The notes: a model not told the origin generated them from the sequence alone. A stretch of DNA of 44,527 bases from Nitrosospira multiformis (GCF_003050865.1 NZ_QAOK01000025.1:1-44527), one strand, 5' to 3'; shown: positions 1 to 7,667, counted from the stretch's first letter. Translations and numbers: made by a program.

Positions 1-738
1 CTTTGGCAAGGGAGCCATTTCTTTGAGTTCTTTGAGCTTCCTGACCACGGCCTGTCCCACATTTTTGGTGCTTTTGGGATTCTGGGCCGTAATCAAGAGG
101 CCATCCTCCACGACATGGGAGCCAAACGGCATCATTGCCTTGCTGTATCGGCCCCCTCGCTTTTGTAGTTCTTCCTCCAGATTGAACGGGACCGCTTCGT
201 CGCGGTTTGCCAATTTCTCTTCTTTCCAGGAGAAGCCCGTCACCTCCTTACTCTCAACAAGATATGTTCCGTCGCTCAGTTTCACTTCCAGCAGGCCGCA
301 AGGTCCATGGCAGGCAGCCGAAACAACCTTGCCGGATTCATAGAATCTGGCAGTCAATTCCGCCAATGATGCGTTTTTCGGGAAGTCGAACATGACGCCG
401 TGGCCACCTGTCATATAGATAGCATCGTACCCGGCCGGATCCACCTCGGACACTTTCAACGTATTATCCAGCAGACTCATGAAGGCTTTGTCTTCGTAAC
501 GCCTGGAAAGACTCCCCTTGAGGCCGATGGCATCACCTATTTCGGTGATGAGCAGGCTTTCGGGATCAAGGGGGATTTTGCCGCCCGACGGACTGGCAAT
601 ATCCATCTTATAGCCTGCTTCTTCAGCAACATCCCAAAATTCGACAAGTTCGCTAAGCCACAATCCCGTTCTGTATCCTACCTTTTCAAATACGTCCGAA
701 TTGGTGACGATGATAAGAATCCTGTTGGTCGCAGTCAT
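1..738 (-). CDS. DJ-1/PfpI-family (class I glutamine amidotransferase-like) protein, 3' end outside window
   Basis: The open frame runs from ATG at 738 off the left edge (246 codons seen). The start is supported by AGGAG at 745-749, six bases upstream. The translation carries the DJ-1/PfpI nucleophile elbow, AACHGPCG, with Cys143 as the expected catalytic residue, and an upstream acidic segment (SELVEFWD, about residue 29-36) that in Hsp31/YhbO-type members supplies the acid near the cysteine. Family members act in the cytoplasm as glyoxalase III/deglycase-like or holding chaperones in carbonyl stress; which of these applies here cannot be told. The later motif LITAQNPKS is typical of the single-domain Hsp31-like group. 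It seems to be a single-gene unit. Confidence 0.88.
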   Translation of the reverse strand, partial: MTATNRILIIVTNSDVFEKVGYRTGLWLSELVEFWDVAEEAGYKMDIASPSGGKIPLDPESLLITEIGDAIGLKGSLSRRYEDKAFMSLLDNTLKVSEVDPAGYDAIYMTGGHGVMFDFPKNASLAELTARFYESGKVVSAACHGPCGLLEVKLSDGTYLVESKEVTGFSWKEEKLANRDEAVPFNLEEELQKRGGRYSKAMMPFGSHVVEDGLLITAQNPKSTKNVGQAVVRKLKELKEMAPLPK

Positions 739-985
739 TTTTTGCTCCTATGTGTAATGGCTACCAGTCAGCCGGTCCGATGGAAGCCTATTCAATACCA
801 CGAGTCTTCAGACTGATCTGCTCAGTTACCAACATAGTTCAGTAGAATGTTTGCAAATTGATATTGAAGCCGCGAATGGCTTGCATCCAAGGTCCAGTTA
901 ATCCAATGAGGTTTTCCCCTGTTGCCGGGGATAGACCAGGGATAGGATTGTGGATAAGTCCCTTAATCCTTTGTTTCAGCTTGAT
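739..985. other. Gap without recognised gene
   Basis: Between the start of the DJ-1-like gene and the exonuclease relic I see only the upstream region of the former. No further coding signal on either strand, and no strong hairpin followed by a T-run. Confidence 0.4.
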
Positions 986-1304
986 CTAATGAAATTGGTC
1001 AGATTTGTTGCAGCGTTGTTTCAGACAGCTCGGGCAGTAGTCTGAAAGAGACCGGATCCTTCCATTTTCGGGCCGTGTCAAAATCCCCTGGACAAACCCG
1101 CTATAGCTTGACGAAAGATTAAGGCGGAATGGATATGCCTGGATTGAGCAGCGTTCCCCAGCGCTCGCCTTCCATTCCTTCCTCGAAGCGGATGAGCGCA
1201 ATTTCGATAATGCAGTCATGCAGGGTGCCATCCAGGGTTTCTAGGTCCAGGATGGCACAGGGGAAAGGAAGCAAGGCTACAGTAGGAGCGAGGATGGGGC
1301 AGAT
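986..1304 (-). pseudogene. Relic of a DnaQ-like DEDDh 3'-5' exonuclease
   Basis: On the minus strand, the frame open from 1304 to a stop at 1119 reads AILDLETLDGTLHDCIIEIA, then ALIRFEEG and TLLNPGISIPP. This is the Exo I region of epsilon-subunit-like exonucleases: D-x-E-T, then the I-I-E-I-A-L strand, then the N-P-G turn. The frame then stops, and residue pieces of the next segment continue in another frame (down to about 986), so the gene is frameshifted and truncated. No start codon or ribosome site is evident. Alternative: chance similarity, but three family motifs occur in order at correct spacing. Confidence 0.55.
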
Positions 1305-1490
1305 TCAGTTAGTTTCTCCCGTCCTTCCCGTTCACTGTCGCCTTTTAACTGGAATAGTCGAACTGGGTCCAAGTAATGAGTATGACAAAGATGGGTGGAG
1401 CCTGCCCTGGAAGCATGATGGAGCCGTGCAGTGGATGGCTGACGAAGCAACATGAGCAAGAACGAGCAAGACATTAACCACGGAGCAGAA

Positions 1491-2033
1491 ATGAAGACAG
1501 CAGAGCAGGTGCGAATCCTCTCGAAAATTACTACCCACGACAAGGCGGGAAAGCATTTTACGGAGATCTACAACGCCGACGATCTGGCGGAACTGGAGGC
1601 AGAAGGGCTAATTGCTATTAGCCGTCCCACACCTGAAACTGCCGGAATTCCATGCTCTGAAGAGCATTGGACGGTGGCAGCCACTGAAGATGGACTTGCC
1701 CTGGTTGAAGCCTATCCTGAATACCGGGAGTGGGCAACTGGAGGCCGTTTGCCGGTCAGGTTCGCGGTTGTTCAATCGGGCTGCTACGTTTTCGGCACGG
1801 GATTTACCCGCAACGAGGCATTCATGAATGCCACAAGATGGATGGTGGATGAGCGTGGAAGCATCGGCGGACTCGCGCCAGAGGCAGTAAAAAATATGAT
1901 CGTCCAAACCGAAGGCCATGTGAAAGGCGATTTGATCCTGCTGTCTGCCGACCATGCGGATTTCGACTCGTACCTGGAGGAGCAAGGCGGATTTGAGCAA
2001 ATGGATGGGGTCTGGTACGCAGAGCGTAATTAA
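1491..2033 (+). CDS. Conserved-looking hypothetical protein
   Basis: A 180-residue soluble protein, not recognised. The frame is open from ATG 1452, but ATG 1491 is preferred because GGAG lies at 1482-1485, five bases ahead, while 1452 has no ribosome site. Composition is acidic and typical of a cytoplasmic globular protein: ADDLAELEAEGLIAISRP near the N-terminus looks like a short helix-strand, and GCYVFGTGFTRNEAFMNATRW sits mid-protein. There is no signal peptide, membrane segment or cysteine cluster. The leader TTAACCACGGAG is also found just before the unrelated small gene at 31296. Coding is supported by regular codon usage and a clean stop; function unknown. Confidence 0.6.
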   Translation: MKTAEQVRILSKITTHDKAGKHFTEIYNADDLAELEAEGLIAISRPTPETAGIPCSEEHWTVAATEDGLALVEAYPEYREWATGGRLPVRFAVVQSGCYVFGTGFTRNEAFMNATRWMVDERGSIGGLAPEAVKNMIVQTEGHVKGDLILLSADHADFDSYLEEQGGFEQMDGVWYAERN

Positions 2034-2365
2034 CGCTGTAAACCACAATCAATTCGGGAAAATACGCTCGGAGAATTGATGACTGCGAATGACCCTTCAC
2101 TGAGCCCAGGCTTGTACATTTTGCGCGTCCTGCAGTTTGTCTCGGTTCTGACCGAGTGTCAGCCAGCGACCTCAGGATTTGATGTAGGGGAGAGTCAATT
2201 CCGGTTTTAAACACACCCCTCACTCGCTTGGAGAAGTAAAAGTAAGGGATCCAGATGATTGACCAAATCATGCTTATCACCGCCGAGTATCAGCATGAGC
2301 TTGGGATCGTAACCAGCAGCGGGATTCTTAAGTGGTTTGAAAGAGCTGCTATCGGAGCGACTGCA
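2034..2365. other. Gap without recognised gene
   Basis: About 330 bases between convergent genes. A plus-strand open frame starting at 2255 mostly overlaps the better-supported minus gene and is not accepted. No clear terminator seen. Confidence 0.35.
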
Positions 2366-2674
2366 TTAGAGGAGACGAATTTCCTGCGCTCGTATCACAA
2401 GCTTATCCTGGCTAAACCGCTGTTCCAGCTTCTTTCGATAGCTGCTCCACCAGTCCTCGTCCAGATCCTTTACCATGACTTCATACACGATGATGTCATC
2501 GTGCACGGTGGCGCCATCATTCTCCTGCCACAATTCGCTGGCAGGCGTGCGTGTGTAAGCAGTTAGCCCGCCAAACTTGTCCACAAGTTCGTCACGAACC
2601 TGCTCGAAGAGATGATGTGGGAACCGCTCGCCACCATTGCTCCAGAGTGGTAGCAAAAGCTGTGTCATGTACAT
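2366..2674 (-). CDS. Small conserved hypothetical protein
   Basis: The frame is open from 2725, but the conserved-looking protein begins MYMTQLLLPLW, so ATG 2674 (or ATG 2668) is the likely start; no good ribosome site marks either. The translation (about 102 residues) contains FGGLTAYTRTPASELW, then DDIIVYEVMV and a closing DKLVIRAQEIRLL. I recall this pattern from short proteins of unknown function in proteobacteria whose order is strand, RFP-helix, FGGLTAYTRAPA loop, two strands. That recollection is not a database result. It is soluble with no motif suggesting catalysis. It lies alone and convergent with the gene ending at 2033. Confidence 0.68.
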   Translation of the reverse strand: MYMTQLLLPLWSNGGERFPHHLFEQVRDELVDKFGGLTAYTRTPASELWQENDGATVHDDIIVYEVMVKDLDEDWWSSYRKKLEQRFSQDKLVIRAQEIRLL

Positions 2675-2725
2675 GGCAATATCAGGTAGGGAAGTGAGCA
2701 GGATGCAGAATAACAGATCCTGCAT

Positions 2726-3395
2726 CCTTGAAACTCGAATAATCTGCCCAGATCCGCTCCCTGTGTCTACCTGAAATCCAGGTTTTTTGCATGTGCAGAA
2801 AATCCCCCTGGTTCCCGTTCCTGCTTGTCACAGGCCACGCCAGCCGCTGGCGCTTGACCTGTCATGGCCTGTGATTCTGCCGCAGTTCACTTGAAACCCC
2901 TTTCCACCGGCACGCCCCCGTAGCTTCCCGCAGTAATCCCCCCAGCAAGCCCCCCAACATTCTGCGAGGGGGACTCACGCCCTGAGTCGGTCCGTCAAGA
3001 CTGTGAATGTTCGAGATTCTCCCTTTTACGCTTTTGCTAATTTTGGTTCCGTATTCTCTGGGCCGAGTATTGCGAGTAATGGGGAACTACGTTTTTTCAA
3101 TGCCACCAGATACCTGGATTCATCATAGGGTGTGCGATTTTTCCAGCAACGGAAAAGGATCCGAATCCACTTGAATGCCAGTGCGCGCTATGGACAACCA
3201 TGGTTCCCGAATTGGAAGCCCAGTATCCCGGACTAAAGAGGTGATATTGCGATAAACACATAATACTGCAGGGAGGGAAAGAAGCTGAAAGAGTGATGTA
3301 TACGGGTCTACTGCGATGGGAGCTTTCCGAAGTGGCTGTAACCATCCTTGAGATATCTGTTGCATGTTCATGAAAAAGCTCTTTGCTAATTCCTC
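2726..3395. other. Gap; contains nested inverted repeat
   Basis: No gene accepted. TCACAGGCCA at 2828-2837 pairs exactly with TGGCCTGTGA at 2865-2874, and inside it CGCCAG/CTGGCG (2838-2843/2847-2852) forms a second hairpin. Short open frames around 3097-3371 are low-complexity shadows of each other with no start signals. Confidence 0.45.
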
Positions 3396-3437
3396 TTGCT
3401 TTTCTCCAGTCTTGTAAATATAATGAGAATCATTATC
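3396..3437 (+). promoter_or_regulatory. Sigma-70 promoter overlapped by a Fur box
   Basis: TTGCTT (3396-3401), a 17-base spacer and a perfect TATAAT (3419-3424) form a strong vegetative promoter. The -10 element is embedded in TATAATGAGAATCATTATC (3419-3437), which matches the 19-base Fur consensus GATAATGATAATCATTATC at 17 positions. Iron-bound Fur would therefore occlude the promoter. No protein-coding start follows in good position. Confidence 0.75.
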
Positions 3438-3504
3438 ATTTCTCCTTCAAGGGAGACACAGGTTATCCGTTACCGCTGGTTACTCCTTTTTCCAGCGGTC
3501 TTTT
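3431..3504 (+). ncRNA. Candidate Fur-repressed small RNA
   Basis: Transcription from the preceding promoter should start near 3431. There is no ATG with a ribosome site downstream, but a hairpin ACCGCTGG/CCAGCGGT (3472-3479/3492-3499) followed by TCTTTT ends a possible transcript of about 74 nt. A second hairpin (3550-3577) could end a longer form of about 150 nt. TCTCC/GGAGA (3441-3445 region) gives a 5' stem-loop. The layout, Fur box then short structured RNA then terminator, resembles RyhB/PrrF/NrrF-type iron-sparing RNAs. The sequence itself is not recognised as any of these; this is inference. Confidence 0.45.
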
Positions 3505-3549
3505 AGCCAGCCAGCCCGCCCTCGGCAAGCCAGCCATATTTTTATTCAG

Positions 3550-3577
3550 GAAGCCGCCCGTTGTTCGGGCGAGCTTC
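3550..3577. terminator. Strong hairpin, possible terminator
   Basis: GAAGCCGCCCG pairs with CGGGCGAGCTTC (one bulged A) around a TTGTT loop, followed by AT-rich ATATTATTTAATT rather than a pure T-run. Confidence 0.4.
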
Positions 3578-3670
3578 ATATTATTTAATTAAAAGATATT
3601 CCTGAAATCCACCGGGTGGAAACTCTTACTCTCTGAGATTAGGGGGGTGGGCTGCTGGCAAAGAGATGAA

Positions 3671-3949
3671 ATGAACATAAAAGGAAACAACTATAAGGGG
3701 TACGACATCCTTATTAGCGCCAGGATGGATAGCACAAACAGATTCTGGACTGGCTGCTACAGAATTTTTGATATGGAGAGAAGGGCAGTATTCGAAAATT
3801 CCATTCTCCCATTTGAGAGCGAATCAGATGCTCTGGCGGCTGCGAGTGCAGAGGCACAGATATGGGTCGATGGTAACACTGCTGATCTTTCGGAAATAAA
3901 TATTTTAGAAACAATATTATCCTTTGCCGGTGCCTTTGCAGTTCTATAG
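3671..3949 (+). CDS. Small hypothetical protein, paralogue of the gene at 31296
   Basis: About 92 residues from ATG 3671; the frame is open to GTG 3647, but only the part from MNIKGNNYKGYDI aligns with the second copy in this window. Shared features are YKGY-I near the start, W-G-YRI-D in the middle, a central E-S/F-P segment and a C-terminal helix A-AEA--W-D--TA-LS. The pairing shows selection for protein sequence and supports coding. It is soluble and acidic with no signal peptide. The last 20 residues (ILETILSFAGAFAVL) are hydrophobic and absent from the other copy, so the 3' end may be altered. Function unknown. Confidence 0.6.
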   Translation: MNIKGNNYKGYDILISARMDSTNRFWTGCYRIFDMERRAVFENSILPFESESDALAAASAEAQIWVDGNTADLSEINILETILSFAGAFAVL

Positions 3950-3989
3950 CGCACCTGGCAGTTCACCTGAATAGATAATAATACTCGGG

Positions 3990-4103
3990 AATGATCTGCG
4001 ACCGTGAGGCGAGCGCCTGCGCGGTCTTTCGCCGACGCGTCCAGGCCTCAAGCTGCTCGCGCTCGCTCTCACTCAGCACAATCTCTACCTTCGGTCTGCC
4101 CAT
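3990..4103 (-). pseudogene. N-terminal stub of an IS630-family transposase
   Basis: From ATG 4103 the minus strand encodes MGRPKVEIVLSESEREQLEA and then WTRRRKTAQALASRSQII, the characteristic helix-turn-helix start of IS630-type transposases (M-x-R-P-K---L-L---ER--L----RRRKTAQALA-R). Homology stops after about 38 residues and an unrelated tail runs to a stop at 3963. No DDE domain or matching inverted repeat is present, so this is a dead fragment left beside the epsA-like gene. Confidence 0.7.
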
Positions 4104-4183
4104 GGTTGCCTCCTGTCGCCAATCATACGAACAGGAGAGACCAGCAAATGAGCATCTGTTCAATGAACTTCTAACTCAGGATA

Positions 4184-5062
4184 CTAAAGCTCGTCTGCTG
4201 ATGAAAGGTTAGTAGCTTGCGGGAAAAGTGTGTCTGAGGCTCCACTGGCGTGCTGTTCAGAACACATACCCCAAGTTTGGGTGATTTTGGAAGCAGCCTG
4301 AGTCCGGTTATAAACCCCTAATTTCTGGAAGATATGGTACAGGTGATTCCTTACTGTGAATTCACTGATAGACAGAATGCTGCCTATCTCGGCATTGGTT
4401 TTTCCCTTTCCTACCCAGTCCATTATTTCGCTTTCGCGTTCACTTAACCCATGACCCTTGCCCCCGGCTGAATCAGCCCGGCGAGCAGAAAGATGAGGGA
4501 AGGGTGCGATCCGGCGTAGTGCAATGTCGAGGTAGGGCAGCAGAAGTTCCATCATGGTAAGTGCTCCATCGTCGAATTTATCCGAGGTGCTGAAAATGAC
4601 GTAAATGCAGTCTTCACATCTCCGGGTATCGCTGATGCCATGCAAAAGGAAGGATTCCATTCCCTGCAGGATCCTGCTGAAGCGGCATTGCCCATGACTG
4701 TCCAAATGCAGAATACCCGAAGTATCTATATTTGATGCGGAGGGAATTTTGCCTTGTCTCGTCCAGTGGCGGTAGAGCTTCTGGACCTGAGACGAGAGCT
4801 CCGCCGTTTCGAAATATGCGGTTCTGGCACCCGGCAGAGAGGAAACAATATCGTGCTGAATGAAATTCGAGGCAAAATCTCCCCAAGCGATGAGCAAGAT
4901 TTCATGAGGCAGATGATGCTGTATTTCGCCTTGAAGCCATCTCAATAGATCAAGATGGCGGCGCACGCCTAATCCCTCTTGAATAACTCGAAAATAAGAG
5001 TGCAGGCGATCCATTGGAATGGATACGCCATAATCAATTTCTCTGGCACTTGATATCTGCAT
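4184..5062 (-). CDS. epsA: EpsA-type LuxR-family transcriptional regulator (PEP-CTERM/exopolysaccharide associated)
   Basis: A 292-residue protein. Residues 20-190 form a regulator-specific N-terminal domain with the segment LRWLQGEIQHHLPHEILLIAWG, characteristic of the EpsA group that accompanies exosortase/PEP-CTERM and exopolysaccharide loci. Residues about 213-268 are a LuxR/GerE helix-turn-helix (GLSERESEIMDWVGKGKTN, then EIGSILSISEFTVRNHL and KLGVYNRTQAA). No phospho-receiver domain or acyl-homoserine lactone pocket residues are evident. It is transcribed divergently from a PEP-CTERM gene (ATG 5444) across a 380-bp region with a 9+9 inverted repeat. Role: cytoplasmic DNA-binding regulator of surface polysaccharide or sorted proteins, by family. 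ATG 5014 is an alternative start. Confidence 0.8.
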   Translation of the reverse strand: MQISSAREIDYGVSIPMDRLHSYFRVIQEGLGVRRHLDLLRWLQGEIQHHLPHEILLIAWGDFASNFIQHDIVSSLPGARTAYFETAELSSQVQKLYRHWTRQGKIPSASNIDTSGILHLDSHGQCRFSRILQGMESFLLHGISDTRRCEDCIYVIFSTSDKFDDGALTMMELLLPYLDIALRRIAPFPHLSARRADSAGGKGHGLSERESEIMDWVGKGKTNAEIGSILSISEFTVRNHLYHIFQKLGVYNRTQAASKITQTWGMCSEQHASGASDTLFPQATNLSSADEL

Positions 5063-5163
5063 AAATCTGGTTTTCTACCCGGGTGAGAAGTTTTTCAAGT
5101 GAAAGCTCGGGAAGAGGAAAGCAAGGTCAGGCAGCCCTACTCAATCCCATACTCAAGTAAATA

Positions 5164-5189
5164 TTCTTGTTCAATAAGACGAACAAGAA
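5164..5189. promoter_or_regulatory. 9-bp-arm inverted repeat in the epsA/PEP-CTERM divergent region
   Basis: TTCTTGTTC (5164-5172) and GAACAAGAA (5181-5189) are exact inverted copies with an 8-base spacer. The site lies 102 bp upstream of epsA and 100 bp upstream of the sigma-54 promoter at 5289, a position suited to an activator or autoregulatory operator. Which protein binds is unknown; EpsA or a sigma-54 activator are candidates. Confidence 0.5.
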
Positions 5190-5288
5190 GTTCTTTCAAA
5201 TAAAAATAATTCTCAATCCATTAAAAAAAGACGAATCATAATCGTTACTGTTAATGGGGTAGTGAAATGTATTTCCTCCTCGGGTAAA

Positions 5289-5304
5289 TGGTTGCGCATT
5301 TGCT
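5289..5304 (+). promoter_or_regulatory. Sigma-54 (-24/-12) promoter
   Basis: TGGTTGCGCATTTGCT has the invariant GG and GC exactly 10 bases apart and TTGCT at -12, matching TGGCAC-N5-TTGCW. It is 140 bp upstream of the PEP-CTERM start at 5444. Two other surface-protein genes in this window have the same element. Confidence 0.65.
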
Positions 5305-5443
5305 CCAAGAAAGTCCTGGAAATTCTGGGACTGAAAGAAGAATTTTAATAACTCAAAGAGGGAGGTGATATCTACTGAATCAAAGAATGCCGCAATAAAA
5401 ATAGATGGACTTCAAAAATTAATAACCTGATTGGAGATGACAA

Positions 5444-6157
5444 ATGAAGTTGAATGCGATCCATTTCAAAAAAATAACCGTTTCCGTGCCATTATTCACA
5501 CTGGCTCTTCTCGCCAATCCAGCACACGCCGTTGACTGGACTGAGATCGGTGATGCAGGACAGCTGGTGAGCACGGCACAAATGCCGACAGGCGATGAAG
5601 GCCGGCTGAGAAACATCTACGGAACCATTTCGACCAATAATGATGTGGATCTGTTCAGGATCTACATTTCCAATCCCACTACATTCTCTGCGGGTGTCAG
5701 CTCCACCAGTGGCAACCTTGATTCGGGACTCATCCTGTTTAACGAGGGAGGGTACGCGCTGTATGGAAATGATGATGCCATGCTCGGTACGCGTGTCTCA
5801 AGCTTGCCGGCAGATCACGTGAACGGACCGCAGGCAGCAGGCTGGTATAACCTGGCAATATTTGCCCTTGGTACACCGCCTGTCAGCGGCGATGGCTTCA
5901 CACCCGACCACTATATGTTTCCCAATGTAAGCTCTCCCTATACCCAGATCCTTACCGCGACGGGGCCTGGAGGAGCATCGCCCCTGACGGGATGGGCACA
6001 ATTGGAGGATACGGTTGCGCTCAACGAGGATTACCGCATAAGACTTTCAGGGGTGACAGTTTCCCCGGTTCCCGAACCGGAAACCTACGCCATGCTGCTT
6101 GCCGGCCTGGGATTAATGGGAACGATAGTTCGCCGGAGAAAGGGAGTTATTGGTTAA
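5444..6157 (+). CDS. PEP-CTERM sorting domain-containing surface protein
   Basis: A 237-residue exported protein. Residues 1-29 are a signal peptide (basic MKLNAIHFKK, hydrophobic core, ANPAHA cleavage site). The mature part contains a pre-peptidase-like stretch (NNDVDLFRIYISNPTTFSA, DSGLILFNEGG), as in DVUA0089/PPC-type exported proteins. The C-terminus is a complete sorting tail: VPEPETYAML, a hydrophobic helix and RRRK. Such tails are cut by an exosortase (EpsH/XrtA/XrtB), which is not encoded in this window. GGAG at 5433-5436 precedes the ATG. Divergent from epsA, with a sigma-54 promoter and a strong downstream terminator, so it is monocistronic. The tail is nearly identical to that of the protein at 20582. 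Confidence 0.88.
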   Translation: MKLNAIHFKKITVSVPLFTLALLANPAHAVDWTEIGDAGQLVSTAQMPTGDEGRLRNIYGTISTNNDVDLFRIYISNPTTFSAGVSSTSGNLDSGLILFNEGGYALYGNDDAMLGTRVSSLPADHVNGPQAAGWYNLAIFALGTPPVSGDGFTPDHYMFPNVSSPYTQILTATGPGGASPLTGWAQLEDTVALNEDYRIRLSGVTVSPVPEPETYAMLLAGLGLMGTIVRRRKGVIG

Positions 6158-6235
6158 CAGACTGATTTCCTATTTTGGACCCCCGGAGATCCAGCCTGTA
6201 TAAGTGAATCCTGGGAGTTGGCAATCTTCTGTTGG

Positions 6236-6274
6236 AAACCTTGTGGATAGTGTATTTCCATCCACAAGGTTTTT
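6236..6274 (+). terminator. Rho-independent terminator of the PEP-CTERM gene
   Basis: A perfect 13-bp stem (6236-6248 with 6260-6272; AACCTTGTGGAT paired with ATCCACAAGGTT) and an 11-base loop, followed by a run of T. Confidence 0.85.
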
Positions 6275-6337
6275 CATTTGGAAGGTCTGTATGATCCCAC
6301 TGCAACTACCGCGCCACTATAAAATGAATGATCGGAA

Positions 6338-6541
6338 ATGAGCTCCGAAGAGATACGTGAAGCACGGGAAGCACTTGGATTAACGCAAACCGAATTTGGC
6401 GAAATGCTTCACGTTACACTCAAGACTGTCCAGAACTGGGAGTATGGGCGCCGGAAAATGCTAAAACTCACTCAGAAATTGTTGCAGAAAAAACTGGAAG
6501 AAAAAGGACTGCAAATACCCGGCGCAAATCGCTTTTCATAG
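6338..6541 (+). CDS. XRE-family helix-turn-helix regulator
   Basis: A 67-residue protein made almost entirely of one Cro/C1 helix-turn-helix: EIREAREALGLTQTEFGEML, then VTLKTVQNWEYGRRKM, followed by a basic helix (TQKLLQKKLEEKG). Residues Q18-x3-F and V-x2-W are the usual helix 2/helix 3 positions. It resembles the antitoxin-like or phage-type small XRE proteins often paired with HigB/RelE toxins, but no toxin lies beside it. GGAA four bases before ATG 6338 is a weak ribosome site. The gene is followed by its own terminator, so it is a single-gene unit. The target is unknown. Confidence 0.78.
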   Translation: MSSEEIREAREALGLTQTEFGEMLHVTLKTVQNWEYGRRKMLKLTQKLLQKKLEEKGLQIPGANRFS

Positions 6542-6571
6542 AGTCACTCCTTTTACCTGGCTTGAGGTCTG

Positions 6572-6593
6572 CCTGGCTTATGCCGGGTTTTTT
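6572..6593 (+). terminator. Rho-independent terminator after the XRE gene
   Basis: CCTGGC/GCCGGG stem with a TTAT loop (6572-6587; one G-T pair) followed by TTTTTT. Confidence 0.7.
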
Positions 6594-6724
6594 ATGGCGC
6601 TTACCGATCTGGAACCATTGCTTTCCTTTAGCTCTCTCACTACTGCAGGGGAGCAGCAGTTTAAATCGCCGTAATTCGGATGACGGCGACTGCTGCTTCC
6701 TCTGCCAGGTTAGCGAGATGCGCA

Positions 6725-7192
6725 TTAAATCACTAGGGTCTGTTGACGTTTCACATTGATAACCAGAGGACCCCCGGTGATTTCAAATTCAATCGGAAGA
6801 CCATGGGCATCCACCGCCAAGTGAATCTTGCTGGTGTTACCTGCCCGACTTTTCCCGATTGCTTCATCCTCACCACTGGCAGCCCCAGCGCTATGCTGGT
6901 GTGCCTTGGCATAACTGCCATCGATAAAAGCCCACTCCAGGTCAGGTTCGACCACAAGCGCCTTGAAAATCTCGATCCACTTGCCCGCGGCAGACCAGGC
7001 ATTGAAGCGCTTGTAAATTCTGTTCCAGCAGCCAAACGCCTGCGGCAGATCTCGCCAGGGACAGCCTGTACGTATCCGGTAAAGCATGGCCTCAACGGTC
7101 ATGCGCAGATCAGGCTTGTCGTAGATGGTCTTCTGCAGCAGAATCTTATGCGGCTTCGACCAATGCTCGTCACTGAGCAGCAATCGGGGCAT
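6725..7192 (-). pseudogene. Truncated IS5-family transposase
   Basis: The minus strand encodes MPRLLLSDEHWSKPHKILLQ, then TGCPWRDLPQAFGCWNRIYK and AFIDGSYAKAHQHSAG (first catalytic Asp) through GNTSKIHLAVDAHGLPI and EFEITGG. Full-length relatives continue with the second Asp (ADKGYDS) and the catalytic Glu in H-L-V-E-N-x-F; both are missing. After EITGG the frame reads straight through the terminal repeat into flanking DNA (stop at 6725). The protein cannot be catalytically active. Confidence 0.85.
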
Positions 7193-7285
7193 CGAAAACT
7201 CGTGTTGTTACTGTATGAGAGCTTTAACAATACGGGTTTTCTTCCTGATCACAAAACCTTAGATCAAAACGTCAACAGGCCCTAG
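6733..7285. mobile_element. Internally deleted IS5-family element (545 bp) with intact ends and CTAG target duplication
   Basis: GGTCTGTTGACGTTTC (from 6737) and the complement of the right end, GGCCTGTTGACGTTTT (ending 7281), are 16-bp terminal inverted repeats with two mismatches. They are flanked by CTAG at 6733-6736 and 7282-7285, a 4-bp duplication of the YTAR type used by the IS5 group. The element is about 545 bp, too short for IS5 (roughly 800-1200 bp). The transposase is fused out of frame to the end sequence, so the C-terminal half was lost by internal deletion. With both ends intact it could still be moved by a related transposase in trans. Confidence 0.8.
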
Positions 7286-7414
7286 CAACTTACTCTACCT
7301 CTTCATCGCCTCCTTGACCACGTCCAGTCCAGCTTTAGCCAAAAACAGGCGCTGGAAAATAATAGTATTACTTCGTCTTAAATTTGAGGACAAGAATATT
7401 AAGCAGGGAGAGTC

Positions 7415-7531
7415 ATGGAAGGAGAGGAGAAACCAGACAGAAATGTCGATCCCGAAAACAAAAACAATCCAGGTGATGATATTTCCCGCTTGTGGAATGA
7501 GGAACTGAAAGAATCATGCCGGGCCTTCTGA
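7415..7531 (+). CDS. Possible small acidic protein (38 residues)
   Basis: ATG 7415 follows GGGAG at 7406-7410 by four bases. The product, MEGEEKPDRNVDPENKNNPG then DDISRLWNEELKESCRAF, is strongly charged with a likely C-terminal amphipathic helix (ISRLWNEELKE). No family recognised. It may be a genuine small protein or chance; a hairpin terminator follows about 140 bp downstream. Confidence 0.35.
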   Translation: MEGEEKPDRNVDPENKNNPGDDISRLWNEELKESCRAF

Positions 7532-7667
7532 TTCGATAAGAGAACTGGATAATCCTACCTACGCCATTTCTACATCAGCCAATTAGCACAAACAAAGTAG
7601 CCCTTATTCGAGGATTGCTGTCTTACTGAGAGTATAAGATAACCATGCGGTTCCTCCAATCTACCGC

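Noticed and set aside
400-816. 138-codon plus-strand frame
   Set aside because: Antisense to the DJ-1/PfpI gene, which has the nucleophile elbow and a ribosome site.
2255-2566. 103-codon plus-strand frame
   Set aside because: Overlaps the minus-strand conserved hypothetical at 2366-2674; no motifs.
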